Positions 34,115 to 45,036 of a DNA stretch of 64,000 nucleotides are shown here, piece by piece. This DNA is from Oscheius dolichura (lineage: Eukaryota > Nematoda > Chromadorea > Rhabditida > Rhabditidae). The stretch lies in assembly GCA_932521035.1 (NCBI GenBank), contig OW051494.1, forward strand, positions 4,760,001 through 4,824,000. The letters run 5' to 3'. Position numbers and translations under genes: made by a program. The notes beneath the pieces were generated by a model that worked only from the letters and a program-made list of their open reading frames with translations, was not told the origin of the DNA and searched no databases. Position 1 is the first letter of the stretch. The number at the start of each line of letters is the position of its first letter.

Positions 34115-36691
34115 TCATAGCTCCTCCTTCATCTGGATCATCGGCATCAGGCCGACGCCGAGGTTCTCAGTGGTGCGCGTCTTCTGCTTCTTGTCCTTCA
34201 TCCGCCTGTTCTGAAACAGCCACCCGTTTGTCTCGGAAAAGGGATCGGACCCCCCAGCCTGCCTCCGACAACGACGAACAAAACAATTTTATTGGAAACG
34301 ACAATAATTTGACCGGTATTATGCCTCTTACAACTGCACAAATGAATACTGGGAGGGCTGGGCGATGGCACCCGTGCGAGTCTCAGTCCTCCTCCTTGGC
34401 CGTAAACTCGATCCCGCCGGGCTCACACCCCCCACGTTGGTCTACCTTCTTTTGTTTCATGCGTCTGTTCTGAAATCTCGGGCTATTTGGGAGCACGGAG
34501 CAGACAAGGGGCAGGACTCGCACACAAGTAAGCGCCGGGGGTGGCAGGCTGGACGGACGAGTGGGGACGAGGGGACGAGGGGCACACTCACCTGAAACCA
34601 TATCTTGACCTGACGCTCGGTCAGCTGCAGGGTCCTGGCCAGCTCCCATCGTTTCTGCTTGGACACGTAGGTGTTGAAGAGGAACTCCTTCTCGAGCTCC
34701 ATCGTCTGGTACTTGGTGTACGGTTTCCGCTTCTTCCTCAGCGAAGAATTACTATGCGTCCAATCAAGATTTTGTTCTGAAAACGGTTTCTTTTTGAAAT
34801 TACAGTAACCCATTGAAGTAGGCCTGCCCCTGACAGTTCCGCTAAACAAGGAATATTGCCGGAGACACAGCTGGGGGCCGGCAGCCGTAAAAGTGCCCGG
34901 GGGCTAATGAAAATGGCCGGCTAGGGTGCCTGGGGGAGTCGTAAAGGTGACATGCAAATTGGCTCTCGACACGAAAATAGTGAGTATACGGTAAAGTGGG
35001 TAGACCTCCCGGTGTCCTCCTCTTTTATTCCCTCGTAAAGCGTTTTCCCCCTTGCCGCTATCTTTCGCGACCATCTGCCTCCGATGCCCGTGTCTTCCTT
35101 CAAATTTTCTTACAAATTACAGTATCCGCCGGGGGTCAGAAGAGTCTCTCCGCATTACAGCGACGGCGCTATCTCTTCTCCTTTCTGATAAGGGCAAAAA
35201 CGGGCTCTGACCGCGATGATTTGCGACTTTTCTGCCCCGGAGGATACGGTAGTCTTCGCCGTGGGACGCACTGGCTCGAGAAGACGGGCTCTCGAGCTAA
35301 AAACAAAAGCCAGCGTCGTAAAAGGAGCGCAGGTGGGGGCGCAGGTGGACCCGTCCCGGAGGAATCTGTCTCTCTCCGGCCACCTCGCCCCAAGACCCAT
35401 AAAAGTCCGTTTGTTTGCGGAGATACAAAATGTGGAGGAGAGAGAAGGCCGGGCGAGAGGGCCAGAGCCGGATGAATAACACGCAAACAGACTACAGTAC
35501 CGAGCCTTTCTTCGGCAGCTGTTTCTTTTTCCCGGGCAATCTAGCGGCACTTTCCCAGGCTACCGTACCCCCCCCCCCCCCCCCCGCTTTAATTGACTGA
35601 GGTGTCTTTTTAATCCGAAAATTCGCGTCGGCAAGTCGTAAAACCGGGGTCGCCCTGTCCTCCGGCTCCTTCCCCAGCCGTCCAAATTGGGTTGGGGTGT
35701 ACAGACCCTCGCGAGGAGGCGCCTCTCAGTCTGAGCCAGCCACCGAGCCTTTACAGCTTAATTAAACGGCTCCCGCTACTTTTATGTACCAGATGCCTCA
35801 GGACACAACAACCGCCGCTGTAAAGATGCTTCCGACGACTGGCAATGACTTATGATTGAAAGGGGAAGACGAGGAGGAAGAGGAGGACGGGCCGGACATG
35901 GGGGAGGAGGAGAATGAACTGTGGAGGGACGCCCTCGTATGCATAAAATTTAATGCATCTCAGCGAGAGGGCCGTAAAAGGCGAGCCTAATCGATGCCAG
36001 GATGTGATTTTGTTTATATTGCAGCCACCGGCTAGGTGCCTTCTCCCTCCTTACCTCCTAGACTCATGTCCATCATCTGTGGGTACGGGGCAGCCGCGTA
36101 GGGGAACTGGTAGTAGGGGGCAGCCGCTGCCCAGGGGATGCTGCCGGGGTAGAAGTCCTGTCCGGCCATGGCTCCGTTGACGGCCATCATGTCGAAGCCT
36201 GAAAGACATAGTCAGTCCCGTCGCCTGCGGCCCGTCGCCAACCGGTCTCCCGGTCTACTGTAGCCTTGGATCGATCTTTCAAACAAAGGCCCTCCCTTGT
36301 GTCTTTTTTAACTCACTGTTCGGTGTAGGGAACTTCCCGGCTATCCCCGCTGCTGTGTGAGAGGCGGCGAAGGCCTTTTGTGCTTCTTGAAAGTTGTACA
36401 TCTGCCCCATGTAGCCGGGGGCCATGGCTCCCGCGCCGGCAGCTGTGGCAGCCGGCGGTGACGATTCCGAAGCACTGCGTTCAGACGTGGCGTCGCCAGA
36501 GGTGGCAGCTGTGGTGGCCGTCGTGGCCTGGGGCCAGAAAGGGGCTGTCGGGAGGCCTCGTGCCGCCGTCGGATTCAGGTTAAACCCGCTGAAAAGTCTC
36601 TCTATGGTCCGAGGCAGAGCCGGCCTTACCAGTGACCGTTTTGTGACTGAGAGGTACCGCTGTTCATCATCTGTGTCATCACAGAAATCAT
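34115..36691 (-). CDS. Abd-B-class posterior Hox protein with alternative last exons
   Basis: The minus-strand ATG at 36691 starts [20 protein letters not shown]. Ala/Tyr/Pro-rich exons follow (36.59-36.34 kb and 36.20-36.05 kb, ending [11 protein letters not shown]). The exon at 34848-34592 encodes LDWTHSNSS and most of the homeodomain ([40 protein letters not shown]), which is diagnostic of the Abd-B/Hox9-13 class. It ends exactly after Gln50. Two exons can follow: 34469-34383 ([14 protein letters not shown], ending TAKEED) or 34210-34115 ([17 protein letters not shown], ending MKEEL). Both start at Asn51 with identical phase and good acceptors, and each has its own poly(A) signal. C. elegans relatives are nob-1 and php-3. 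The join between the 36.05-kb and 34.85-kb exons is out of phase as read, so a further small exon or an alternative start (SMGYCNF) lies in that 1.2-kb gap. Confidence 0.88.
34288..34293 (-). terminator. Poly(A) signal of the proximal Hox last exon
   Basis: Minus-strand AATAAA lies about 90 bases after the stop of the exon ending TAKEED and before the acceptor of the distal last exon, as expected for independent polyadenylation of the short-intron form. Confidence 0.65.
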
Positions 36692-36854
36692 AGCATTCGG
36701 GTGTTTCTGTTCAGGCGCCAATTCAGTCTTTATGTGGATCTGGAAGTGTCACTTTTTGGGAATAGCTTGGTAGAGGAAGTCGTAAATAAGGTATAGCAAC
36801 AGGAGAAATGTTTTGTTTTCATAAGATTAGGCCGCTGGCGCGCTGTTTTACGAC
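34938..36854. promoter_or_regulatory. Cluster of GTCGTAAA posterior-Hox-type binding sites
   Basis: GTCGTAAA occurs at 34938-34945, 35315-35322, 35635-35642 (as GTCGTAAAAC), 36779-36786, and in inverse form TTTTACGAC at 36846-36854. CTCGTAAA is at 35032-35039. This octamer is the in-vitro preference of HOX10-12 (Abd-B-class) homeodomains. The sites lie in the introns and just upstream of the posterior Hox gene itself, which suggests autoregulation. Binding is inferred. Confidence 0.5.
35568..35585. repeat. C18 homopolymer
   Basis: There is an uninterrupted run of 18 C in the Hox intron. On the transcribed strand it is a G run, which can form unusual structures. Its length may also be a sequencing or assembly uncertainty. 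Confidence 0.8.
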
Positions 36855-39800
36855 TGACAATCGATTTACTGTAACGCCCCCCAGGTACGACCGGATCCCC
36901 TCAACTTCAGTCTCCCCCGTGGTCGAAGGGAGACTCTCTCCCTCCTACCCAAAGTCAAGGTGAAGAAACGGTTCCCGAGAGTGACTAAGCAGTCCTCCGT
37001 CCCTTCCCAGGGTCTATTGCCCGACCGGCGGCCACATCAAAGGGTGCCTGCCTGTAGTTGATAAAGTCCGGCGTCTTCCAATTCAAGTACTGGGAAAGTC
37101 AGCTTCCTTTCCGTCTAGAGGGGGCCGTCTAGGGGTTGGAAAATGTCATTTCTCGGCTCTTTCTGTTATCCCCCTCACCGGGCCCCCTCCTCCCATCCCT
37201 CCCCGGGTATAAATCTGATTGTCTAGTCACTAAATAAGCTCTCCAATTTGTGTAAATTGACCGTAATTGAGATGGTAAGTGAGTTCACCAAAAACAGGAA
37301 AATATCATGTGTTCAAGACGGTTCGAGACAGAAACCAGAGAGATCTTCCAAAAAACAAAACCACAGTCTAGAATATTTTAACAAGTGGCTGGAATATCAA
37401 GCCGGCCTATTGGGGGACGGGGGGATTAATTGGAGGAGGAGGATGGCCAGAGGTGCCCCAGGAGAGAATTATTCCGAATTTCAGTGTCTTTTTGTGGCCA
37501 GCCTCAATTAAAGTGAAAAGTGCCGTGCCCGTGGCTCCTCCCTCTAAAGTTGCGCTTTTATGGCCAATCATAGGTGGTAAATGGGTGTCCGGCCATAACG
37601 AGCCGCCTCAAGACAAATAAAGATCCGGGCCCGCCGGAGCGCTTCAGGGCCAATAAAATAGCTACTAACAAAGTAGAATTGATAGTTAAAAAGTTTTATA
37701 AGGCCGTCTGCGGACAGCGGGGCGGTCGACTGAGACCCCGCCTCCTCGAGGGTAGCCCACGCCCCGCGATACCGTACCCGCCAATGGCCGACCCGATACC
37801 TGCGATGGTGCTCGGCGGGGTGCCTGACATGCTATTAGACACAAAATGGCCCGAGGATTGGCTGTAAATGTGACTGAGAGCTAATTTCGACTAATTTCGG
37901 CCCGGGGGCCGGAAGGGACCCGCGACTTTATAAGGGGAAGGAAATTATGACAATATTAACTAATTAGTAATTATAGAGTTCTTGTTAATAAGATATAAAT
38001 GAAACAGAGGATAATAAATAGAAAGGAAGAAGGGAGGAGTAGAATTAAAAGGAGAAGAAGGAAGGCATTTTTAGGGAGATGCCGCGGAGAAGGACGAGGG
38101 AGACGCTGCTGAGAATACTTTGTACTTTTGAGAGGAATAAAGTTATAAGGGGAACAGCTTTACAGTAAGATGGAAATGTGCGAAATGAGTTGTTCGGCCA
38201 CCGGAATACCGGCAGATCCGAGACCATCGAACAGATTTACGCTGGCGGACTTGATTAATCGGAGGAAGGGGGAGAGACCGCGTGGGAGAAGAACATCGCG
38301 CGGTCTGTCAAAGGGAGGACGCCTCCCTCGCCGGTTGTCCTCCGAAAAGAGACAGAGTCCCAGCCGTTTCCGGTCAACCTCACCATTTTTGGGCCCTCGT
38401 TTGGCAGGGTGATCGATGCGGTTCACCTGTGAAGTTCGTCACCGAAAGACAAATAAACTTCAGCTTTATAGAGCAGTAAACACGCCCCGATGGCACAGTA
38501 AATCAATGTCTCCAGGTTTCGTGAGAGAAGTAGAACGGCGGGATCCGGGGTACAAGTGGGCGAGGTCCATTTCCCCCCTCGTCAAAATTGGCGGGTAACC
38601 ATAGCCTATAAATGGTCCCTCGGCCGGCTGTAAAGTCCCCACTCCGACCTTCCCGCTGCCCCAGCGAGCTCACTTCTTTTTCTTATCCTCTACTTTTCCC
38701 ACCTCCCCATCTGAGGGTAATCCCCTTGGTACAAGATAGCCCGAGCTGTCCCCGAGAGGAGCACGCGCCCAGGTGTCCTCATGTCCTATCAGTTCATCTC
38801 GAGCTGAGCCGCTACTCCAAAGCGTCTCCAATTATGGCTCACACCTGTCGCTAAAGTTGCAGATGCCGCCTAGCCGATAGCCGCCCGACACACACACAAA
38901 CATCGGTTTGTCTTGCGCAATGAGCAACTGGCAGAGTCAATCATTCCAGCCAACTTTTTACCCGGGGTCTCATTTCTCAAGGGGCCACGTGCTGATGACA
39001 GCCTAATGGGTGCGCGAATGAGAGGACAGCTGCGGGGGAATTTTGGGGAGGAGGTCAGGGATCCGGTACAGTAGGGCAGATGGCAGACACGGTGATAACT
39101 GGGAGTCAGGGACAGCATACGGTAGCGGATGGAGGCAACCCGAGACCGGCCAGCTGGGCCAGGGGGACCCGCATAGCAGAATATGGAGGAGAGAAAGTAT
39201 AAATAATTAGGAGCGGGCCGGAGGTGGCTGATAAGACCAAGTCCACAAGGAGGGCGACCATAAGGGCCGCAGCTCTTTTTGCCCTCCTTCGGCTGGCCTT
39301 CTTCAGCCGGCACGGCGTGGGAGGCGGCCCCTTGAAAGCTGCGGCCTGTAAGACTTCTCTGAATCACGGTGTCTTGAGCAGTCCAAGGATCAATTCAAAT
39401 GGGGACGAGGAAAGTTCGAACCGGGGCAGGGGGAAGACGAGCCGAACCAGCTGGGCAGTTCGTGCCCCTATTCCATAAAACCCGAACCAGCGACAATTTA
39501 TTATCAGGAGGCTATAATAATATTAGCTCAGAAAGAGCAATTTAGAGGGGGGAATGACTGTGATAACACGTGGAATGGGTACGGTAGCCGGGTAGAGCCT
39601 AAGGGGGAACCTGCGCCTTGGGACTCACTAGGCCTTGGGGTACCTGTGGGAGGGGGTAGAGTTTGAATTAGAAGAGGAAAAGGAAGAGGTCGGGGGCGAT
39701 TGGGGAATGGCGGGAGTTGCTCCTCTTCGGGAAGACGAGCCGGGTCCCTGATAGCGGCAGAAGCAAAGGGGACGGGGGCTGTAAATTAGTCTTGTTCTTC

Positions 39801-42374
39801 CACAAACAGAACATGTTTATGATGAGAATCGATCGAGTGACATCCTCTCGGGGCACTTCCTCTTCCTCTGCCCTCTACTGTACCCTCCCCTGGCTACAGT
39901 GTGTCCCCTCCGGCCAAAACCCGAACTTGATCAAAGCGTTCCGCCAGTCGTATCTTTTTTTGCACTTGTAAGATAAGAAGCTTTGCGTCAGCCGGATTCC
40001 GGGCTCCTCCACAGGTGAGAGGTGTCATGTTTGGCCACTGATACAATGGGATTAGCGCCTCCTGGAGGACGGCTCCTTTGGTCCCGTGAACTTTGCCGAT
40101 GGGATCAGATTATGGCCACTACAGCCGAGCCCCCACACGCCTCTCACTGCTATCTGTCCCTTTCCGGACACGTCCTTTTCGGCACGTTCAAAGGCTCCTG
40201 ATATCAGAAAACATGGGGCTTATCGCACCTCCAAGGCCCGTGGAGCAGCCCACGGAACGGGGACTCGGGGACGAGACAGTCCACTGGGAGAATCAGCTCA
40301 CCCGCCTAATCCGAAAAGCAAAGTCCGCTGGGAAAGATACCGCCTACCGTAATCCGCGATAACCGCCATAATCCCCTTTTGTAGCACACTGAAGTGAGGG
40401 AATCAGCATAAACTTGGGCGGGCTCGGATCGTACAGTCGGCCGTGAGGGAACTTTTAGAGGAAACTTCCGGCCTCCTTTTAGGAGGAGACAATGGCAGGA
40501 GGAGGAAGGAGACAGCGTTGGGAAGGGATTCAAACGGGACACGAGTCAACTGTGGTTACGGTAATTGGACATAAAGTAGTCGGCGACTCTGTTCGAAGGC
40601 AGTAAAGATGACATCTCTGACAGGCACCGACAGGGAGCCTTGACGGCTCTATCCTTCACTTTTTTCGACCAGCACCTCTCCCTAAACTGCTATAATCCTC
40701 CTGTGTTGTTTCGATTTACGATGGCCGACCAAGCTGACGGGAGGTGACGGATGGCGCGAGGATTAGGCTCTGGGAGGAGAGCAGCTTCTTCGACAAACTT
40801 GGGCACTGTGGCGTGATGGCCGAGTGCCTCACTCTCGTCAGTTATTGAGGGAGGACAGGATTCTGCGAGGGCGGGTTGTTCTTCAGAGAGGACTCCGATG
40901 GATTACATTATTTTTAGAGATAAATGTTGTTGTTTTACTCGACCCGTCACGTCCAAATGAGTGCCGAGTCTTTGAAGGTGGCGCGGTGATGGATGGCCCT
41001 TGTAATGGGCACCGCTACCCAGGTGAGAACATCGGAGGAGGCCTCCCATCCGGAGAGGGACGACTGCCCGACTGGCCGACGGCGGCTCGAAATTTACAAC
41101 TACCCAATCGGGACCCAATGAATCTCCTGGCAATTAGTTGCTTATAATTAGTCGGAGTCCGTCTGGTCCCAGCCCGGCAGCTGTCCCCGAATTACGGTAG
41201 CTGCACGTGTTTCTGTCATAAAATGGAGCCGACTGAAAGGCCGCCGCGCACTAAAAGTTTCGCCACAACATATGGAACAAGGGCTTGCAAGCGAAGTCGA
41301 GGAGGGACGATTGACGCTGCACATTAGGGCGACAAATTACTCGATTGGCTACTGTTTCCAATAATTTCTAGCCACAATCTGGGAGAGGATAGGCACAGGG
41401 GTACCCTATATAACAATGAATACTGTATTCCAAGGGGCCTCCTCCCCCGGTGAAACCGCAGTTGTCCCCATCAATCGCCTCGTTCGTAGCACCTCATTTT
41501 CGGTCGTTTATTGAGATTTATTTGGGAACCACAAATGCGCCAAGGATGTCCGCGATTCGTAGTGATTTCTGTTTACGGTGGCCGGGTAGGATCCCCCTCG
41601 GCCACTCCTCTGACCTCTCTTTTTATGGTCTTCCAATAGATGTACGATGTCGTCCTGGAGAAACTTTTGGAAGGAGACGTCTGCTAGGGGGATCAAAGAG
41701 CCGCCTCGGTCCATAAAATGGTTATAAACACGGCAGAGTCCCTCCTCATCCTCCCCGGATGTTGTTCTTTCCCCAAGAATTTGACTTTTTCATACCGAGT
41801 ACCGTAACTGTGCGAAACATGGTCGTTAAAAGGTTACGGTATCGCGGAAACCGGCTCTATTCGGGGTTGAGAGAAGAAAAAGGCAAGGAACGAGGGCGAA
41901 AAAAACGAAAACTTTTACGTGTTGGAGAAGGACGGTGGAGAGGGGGACTGTCCTCCTCCATAATCTATCCTTCCCGAAGTTATTTTGGAAGAGGAACGGG
42001 ACAGTGAAGAGAGGCTTGCCCGAAGGAAAGAACAGACCGAAGGCGCCGTTGATGATCCTATAAATGAGGCTGGACAGGGCCGCTGTGCTTTCGACCCAGT
42101 CGCCACCCGTCTTGTCACTCATCTCCTCTCCTCGTCTGAAGCAGGGGTATTTTGGTTTCGTTTTTCTGGCCACATTAGCCGACCCTTTTCATTCCCACCC
42201 GCCAGTCTCCTTCTTGACTAGCCGACCTGGGGGAAGTCACATGCCTCGCTCTTCTGCAAGACTTATCGTTTTTGAACGCTTCTCCCGTCTTCTACAGGCA
42301 TCTCCGGCATATTCGGACAAGGTATAAGAAGAATAGTTGCTTTTACATTTGGCAAATGTTAACAACTGCGGCAG
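36692..42374. other. Long non-coding region upstream of the posterior Hox gene
   Basis: This is about 5.7 kb of GC-rich DNA with no exon chain I can support. It is rich in TAC(N)GTA heptamers (many of 19 noted between 34.8 and 41.9 kb), YRTAAA-type sites, purine tracts and TATAAA-like words (for example near 37208 and 37691). It most probably holds the Hox promoter and enhancers. A first exon of the gene ending at 42723 may lie in its last part. Confidence 0.5.
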
Positions 42375-42723
42375 GTTCGCCGCCAATGGAAAACGCAAGA
42401 ACGAGACTGTTATAGCTGAAAAAGGAGCTGCCGTATTTACCATTACAGGGCCAGAACTCGGTCAAGGTATAAACTCTCAGATAATAAGCTTACATATATT
42501 ATAGGATTCATTCGTGCACATTACCCTAACCGCATCGGATGGAACCGTCCATGGAAAGGTCTGCGTAGGAAACGCCCTCCACATTTGCAAAGTTTGGATA
42601 AACAGAAAAAAGCTCCATGAAGCGGAATTGGCTGACTTCAACATGCCCGTTGGAGCCGTCATCATCGTTATCCACTGTAAAATCGGGAGCCTCGATCTCC
42701 AGTTCACGAAGAAATTCGACTAA
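42375..42723 (+). CDS. Small protein of unknown family, 3' exons only
   Basis: Two exons are clear: one after a GCGGCAG acceptor (NETVIAEKGAAVFTITGPEL) and one after a 38-nt intron (DSFVHITLTASDGTVHGKV, then HICKVWINRKKLHEAELADF), ending LDLQFTKKFD with TAA at 42721-42723. The 3' UTR has AATAAA near 42752. Alternating hydrophobic residues suggest a beta-sandwich. The 5' exon could be at about 42210-42330, where one frame joins in phase but has no ATG, so the start is unresolved. No homologue is recognised. Confidence 0.45.
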
Positions 42724-43270
42724 AATTTTTCATTCCTGATGTGTGTTTAACAATAAAAATAAATGAGTCCAAAAATCTGTCCTTGTTGCCACTTTAGTTC
42801 TTGTTTCAGTTTAAATGCTGAAAGACAGTGAAGAAGAATGTGCATAATCGTCTTTTAATTGAGGCGTGTAACACTTATCTCAGCGGAAGTACATATTCAT
42901 CTTATCCGAACTTGAAAAGTATGACTGCCCGTCAAGAATGCAAATGAAGTGCTTCATTTCGTGTATGATATTGCTAAAAAAATTGGTTTTACTGTGGTGT
43001 TTGGTCAAAAGGTACCAGGAGAGAGAGCTGTAACCCTGTTTTTCGGAAAAAGGCTTTTCGCGGTGTTTTCCTTGAAAATAAGGGTGAAAAATGCGTCCTT
43101 GTTTCTTGGCCTAAAAATGGTGCTTGGCCTAAAAAAGGTATTTCTTGGCTCAGTCTGAGATTGTGCGGCTCTTGCCGAGTCTCGCCCCTTACCGTTAGTG
43201 TCGAATAATATTTACTGCCTGTAATAATTGCTTCTGATTTGCACTTTTTTAGGTCCAGCTGTTTGTTGCA

Positions 43271-44065
43271 ATGCTTCGCACCACCTTACTTCGTGCCTCT
43301 TTCTTCCTTGCCCTTCTTCTGGGCGTTAGCGGTACGTTTTTTCAATAATGTTCTTCTCATCTCTCCCTCGACTACTAACCCTCATATTTAGCGTTTCCTG
43401 CTGAGTCATCTGGTTATAATCCTAACATCGAAGGCTCTGGAACAGATGCTTCTGATGAAACAGATCGAGCAAAGAGGGATATTTTAATCGTCCAGGAAGA
43501 AGTCATCTTGATCACTGATCCGCAAGGCTCGGGTGATGCTTCTGGAAACGATTTTTCCGACATGCTATCTGATCTCCAAGGAGACGAGGAGAACATTCGT
43601 AACAAACGTGATGTTTCTGTAAGTTTTTAATATTAGTAGCAATACATTAATTTGGCAGGATGAGGGATCTGGATCTGAAGCCAACGCCACTTGCACCGCT
43701 TTTGATCAGTGCTACGATGACAACGACTGCAACGGAGGAAAATGCAATGGTTTCGCTTTGAACACCTGCGACTGCAATAAGTGTATGTTTCAAAAGAATT
43801 TTATCCACTCGTTCAAGTATACTCGATATATCAAATGTTTTCAGGCCTGCAAATGTCACTTTGTAAGGAGGACGAACAGTGCGGAGGACTTCGTGGTGCC
43901 TGTAACAACGGACTTTGCGATTGTTATGCTGCCTTCGCAAAACACGGGTACAACGACGTCTTGGATGCCTGGTCTAAACTTTGCAACGCCAAGCAGTGCA
44001 ACAAGAAAACAGCGGCTTCGGACTGCTTTGGTCTTCCCTGCAACAGAGGTTTCTGTACATGCTAA
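43271..44065 (+). CDS. Secreted Cys-rich protein with Ser-Gly glycosaminoglycan sites (chondroitin-proteoglycan-like)
   Basis: ATG 43271 starts MLRTTLLRASFFLALLLGVS, a signal peptide. The next exons have acidic Ser-Gly sites (NIEGSGTDASDE, PQGSGDASGND, DEGSGSEAN), which match the acidic S-G context used for chondroitin attachment in C. elegans CPG proteins. Two dibasic sites (AKRD, NKRD) separate the acidic part. The C-terminal part has about 17 cysteines in short loops (CNGGKCNGFALNTCDCNKC, then CKEDEQCGG). The stop is at 44063-44065 and AATAAATAAA follows. A TTTTTTAG acceptor 18 bases before the ATG is probably for trans-splicing. C. elegans CPGs function in eggshell and embryonic cytokinesis; that role here is inference. 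Alternatively it is a secreted Cys-rich matrix or defence protein. Confidence 0.65.
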
Positions 44066-45036
44066 TATTATTACAAATCCATTACTTGTAAATACTACGA
44101 TTTTTTTAGTTTTACCATTTTAGCAATAAATAAATCGTCTACGAAGTGATCTGTTCATTTGGGGATGGGTAATGTTGTCGTCGAAGGCTTACTAGGTTGT
44201 TCTTTCCCTTGATCCATCGAATGCTCATTTCCACGTTGCTGCTTCATGCATTTCGGGTAACTCGATACATGACAGTTGTGCGTTGTAATCGACAAACGCA
44301 ATCCGCTTGTGGGATAGAACGTTAACCGCAGAAAATGCAACTGCATAGCTCAAAAATAATATATGAGCTCGGAGAAAGGTGTTCGTAAGCATAGTTATTT
44401 ATATGGGAGTGTGAGGCTCATAAAATGTCTGATTCCGAACCTGTAAGTATTGCGCGCACCCGTAGACTCCGTCGGACATGGGATTGAAGAATGTTTATAA
44501 ATAAGGCATTCATCATGAAGGAAGTGCGGATTGCACTTCCGTGTTTTCTGCTTGGTCCCCTCATTGAGTCGTTTCCAGCGGCTGCCGTGAGCCCAGGCGC
44601 GTATTACAAAAAGAAGTTCAGGATTGATGGTGTGGCGCACTCTTCGTTTTTCTACGCATCGGCCATTTGTTGCTCTGTGCCAGCACTTCCTCAATCTTTA
44701 AAATTTCATTGAAATTGAGCGAAAAAAAAATCAAAGAAATAGAGGATAAAATTATGCCACAGCTGGAGGCAGGATATGTATAGCGATGTAAGTGAGGAGG
44801 CACAACGCACGAGGGGATATGGCATCCGGAAGAATTTGAACTCGGGTAGGACTAGGGGACGCGATAGGGATAAACAGTTGCATAGAAGTCTATGTCTCAA
44901 TTTGAGAGAAAACCGAGTAGCGATTTGCGTAGAAGTCTGACGGGAGCATACGAAATATTAGACTGACGACTGGTGATAAGTAAATTCGGTTGGAGTAGAG
45001 CGGACGAAGCCAACCGGGCCCTGAAAATATCCCTGC
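44066..45036. other. Intergenic region
   Basis: This is the 3' UTR of the proteoglycan-like gene, then sequence of intermediate composition. Open frames on both strands around 44395-44712 overlap each other and show no splice or domain support. I see no gene. Confidence 0.4.

Noticed and set aside
40810-40880. tRNA-like A-box word TGATGGCCGAGTG
   Set aside because: No B box or acceptor-stem pairing downstream; not a tRNA gene.
36692-42374. Possible Hox-cluster microRNA (mir-10/100 or let-7 type)
   Set aside because: No match to the mature mir-10, mir-100, let-7 or lin-4 words was found on reading; a hairpin search was not possible.
44820-44870. tRNA B-box-like word on the minus strand (GAGTTCAAATTC)
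   Set aside because: The T stem does not pair and no A box was seen.
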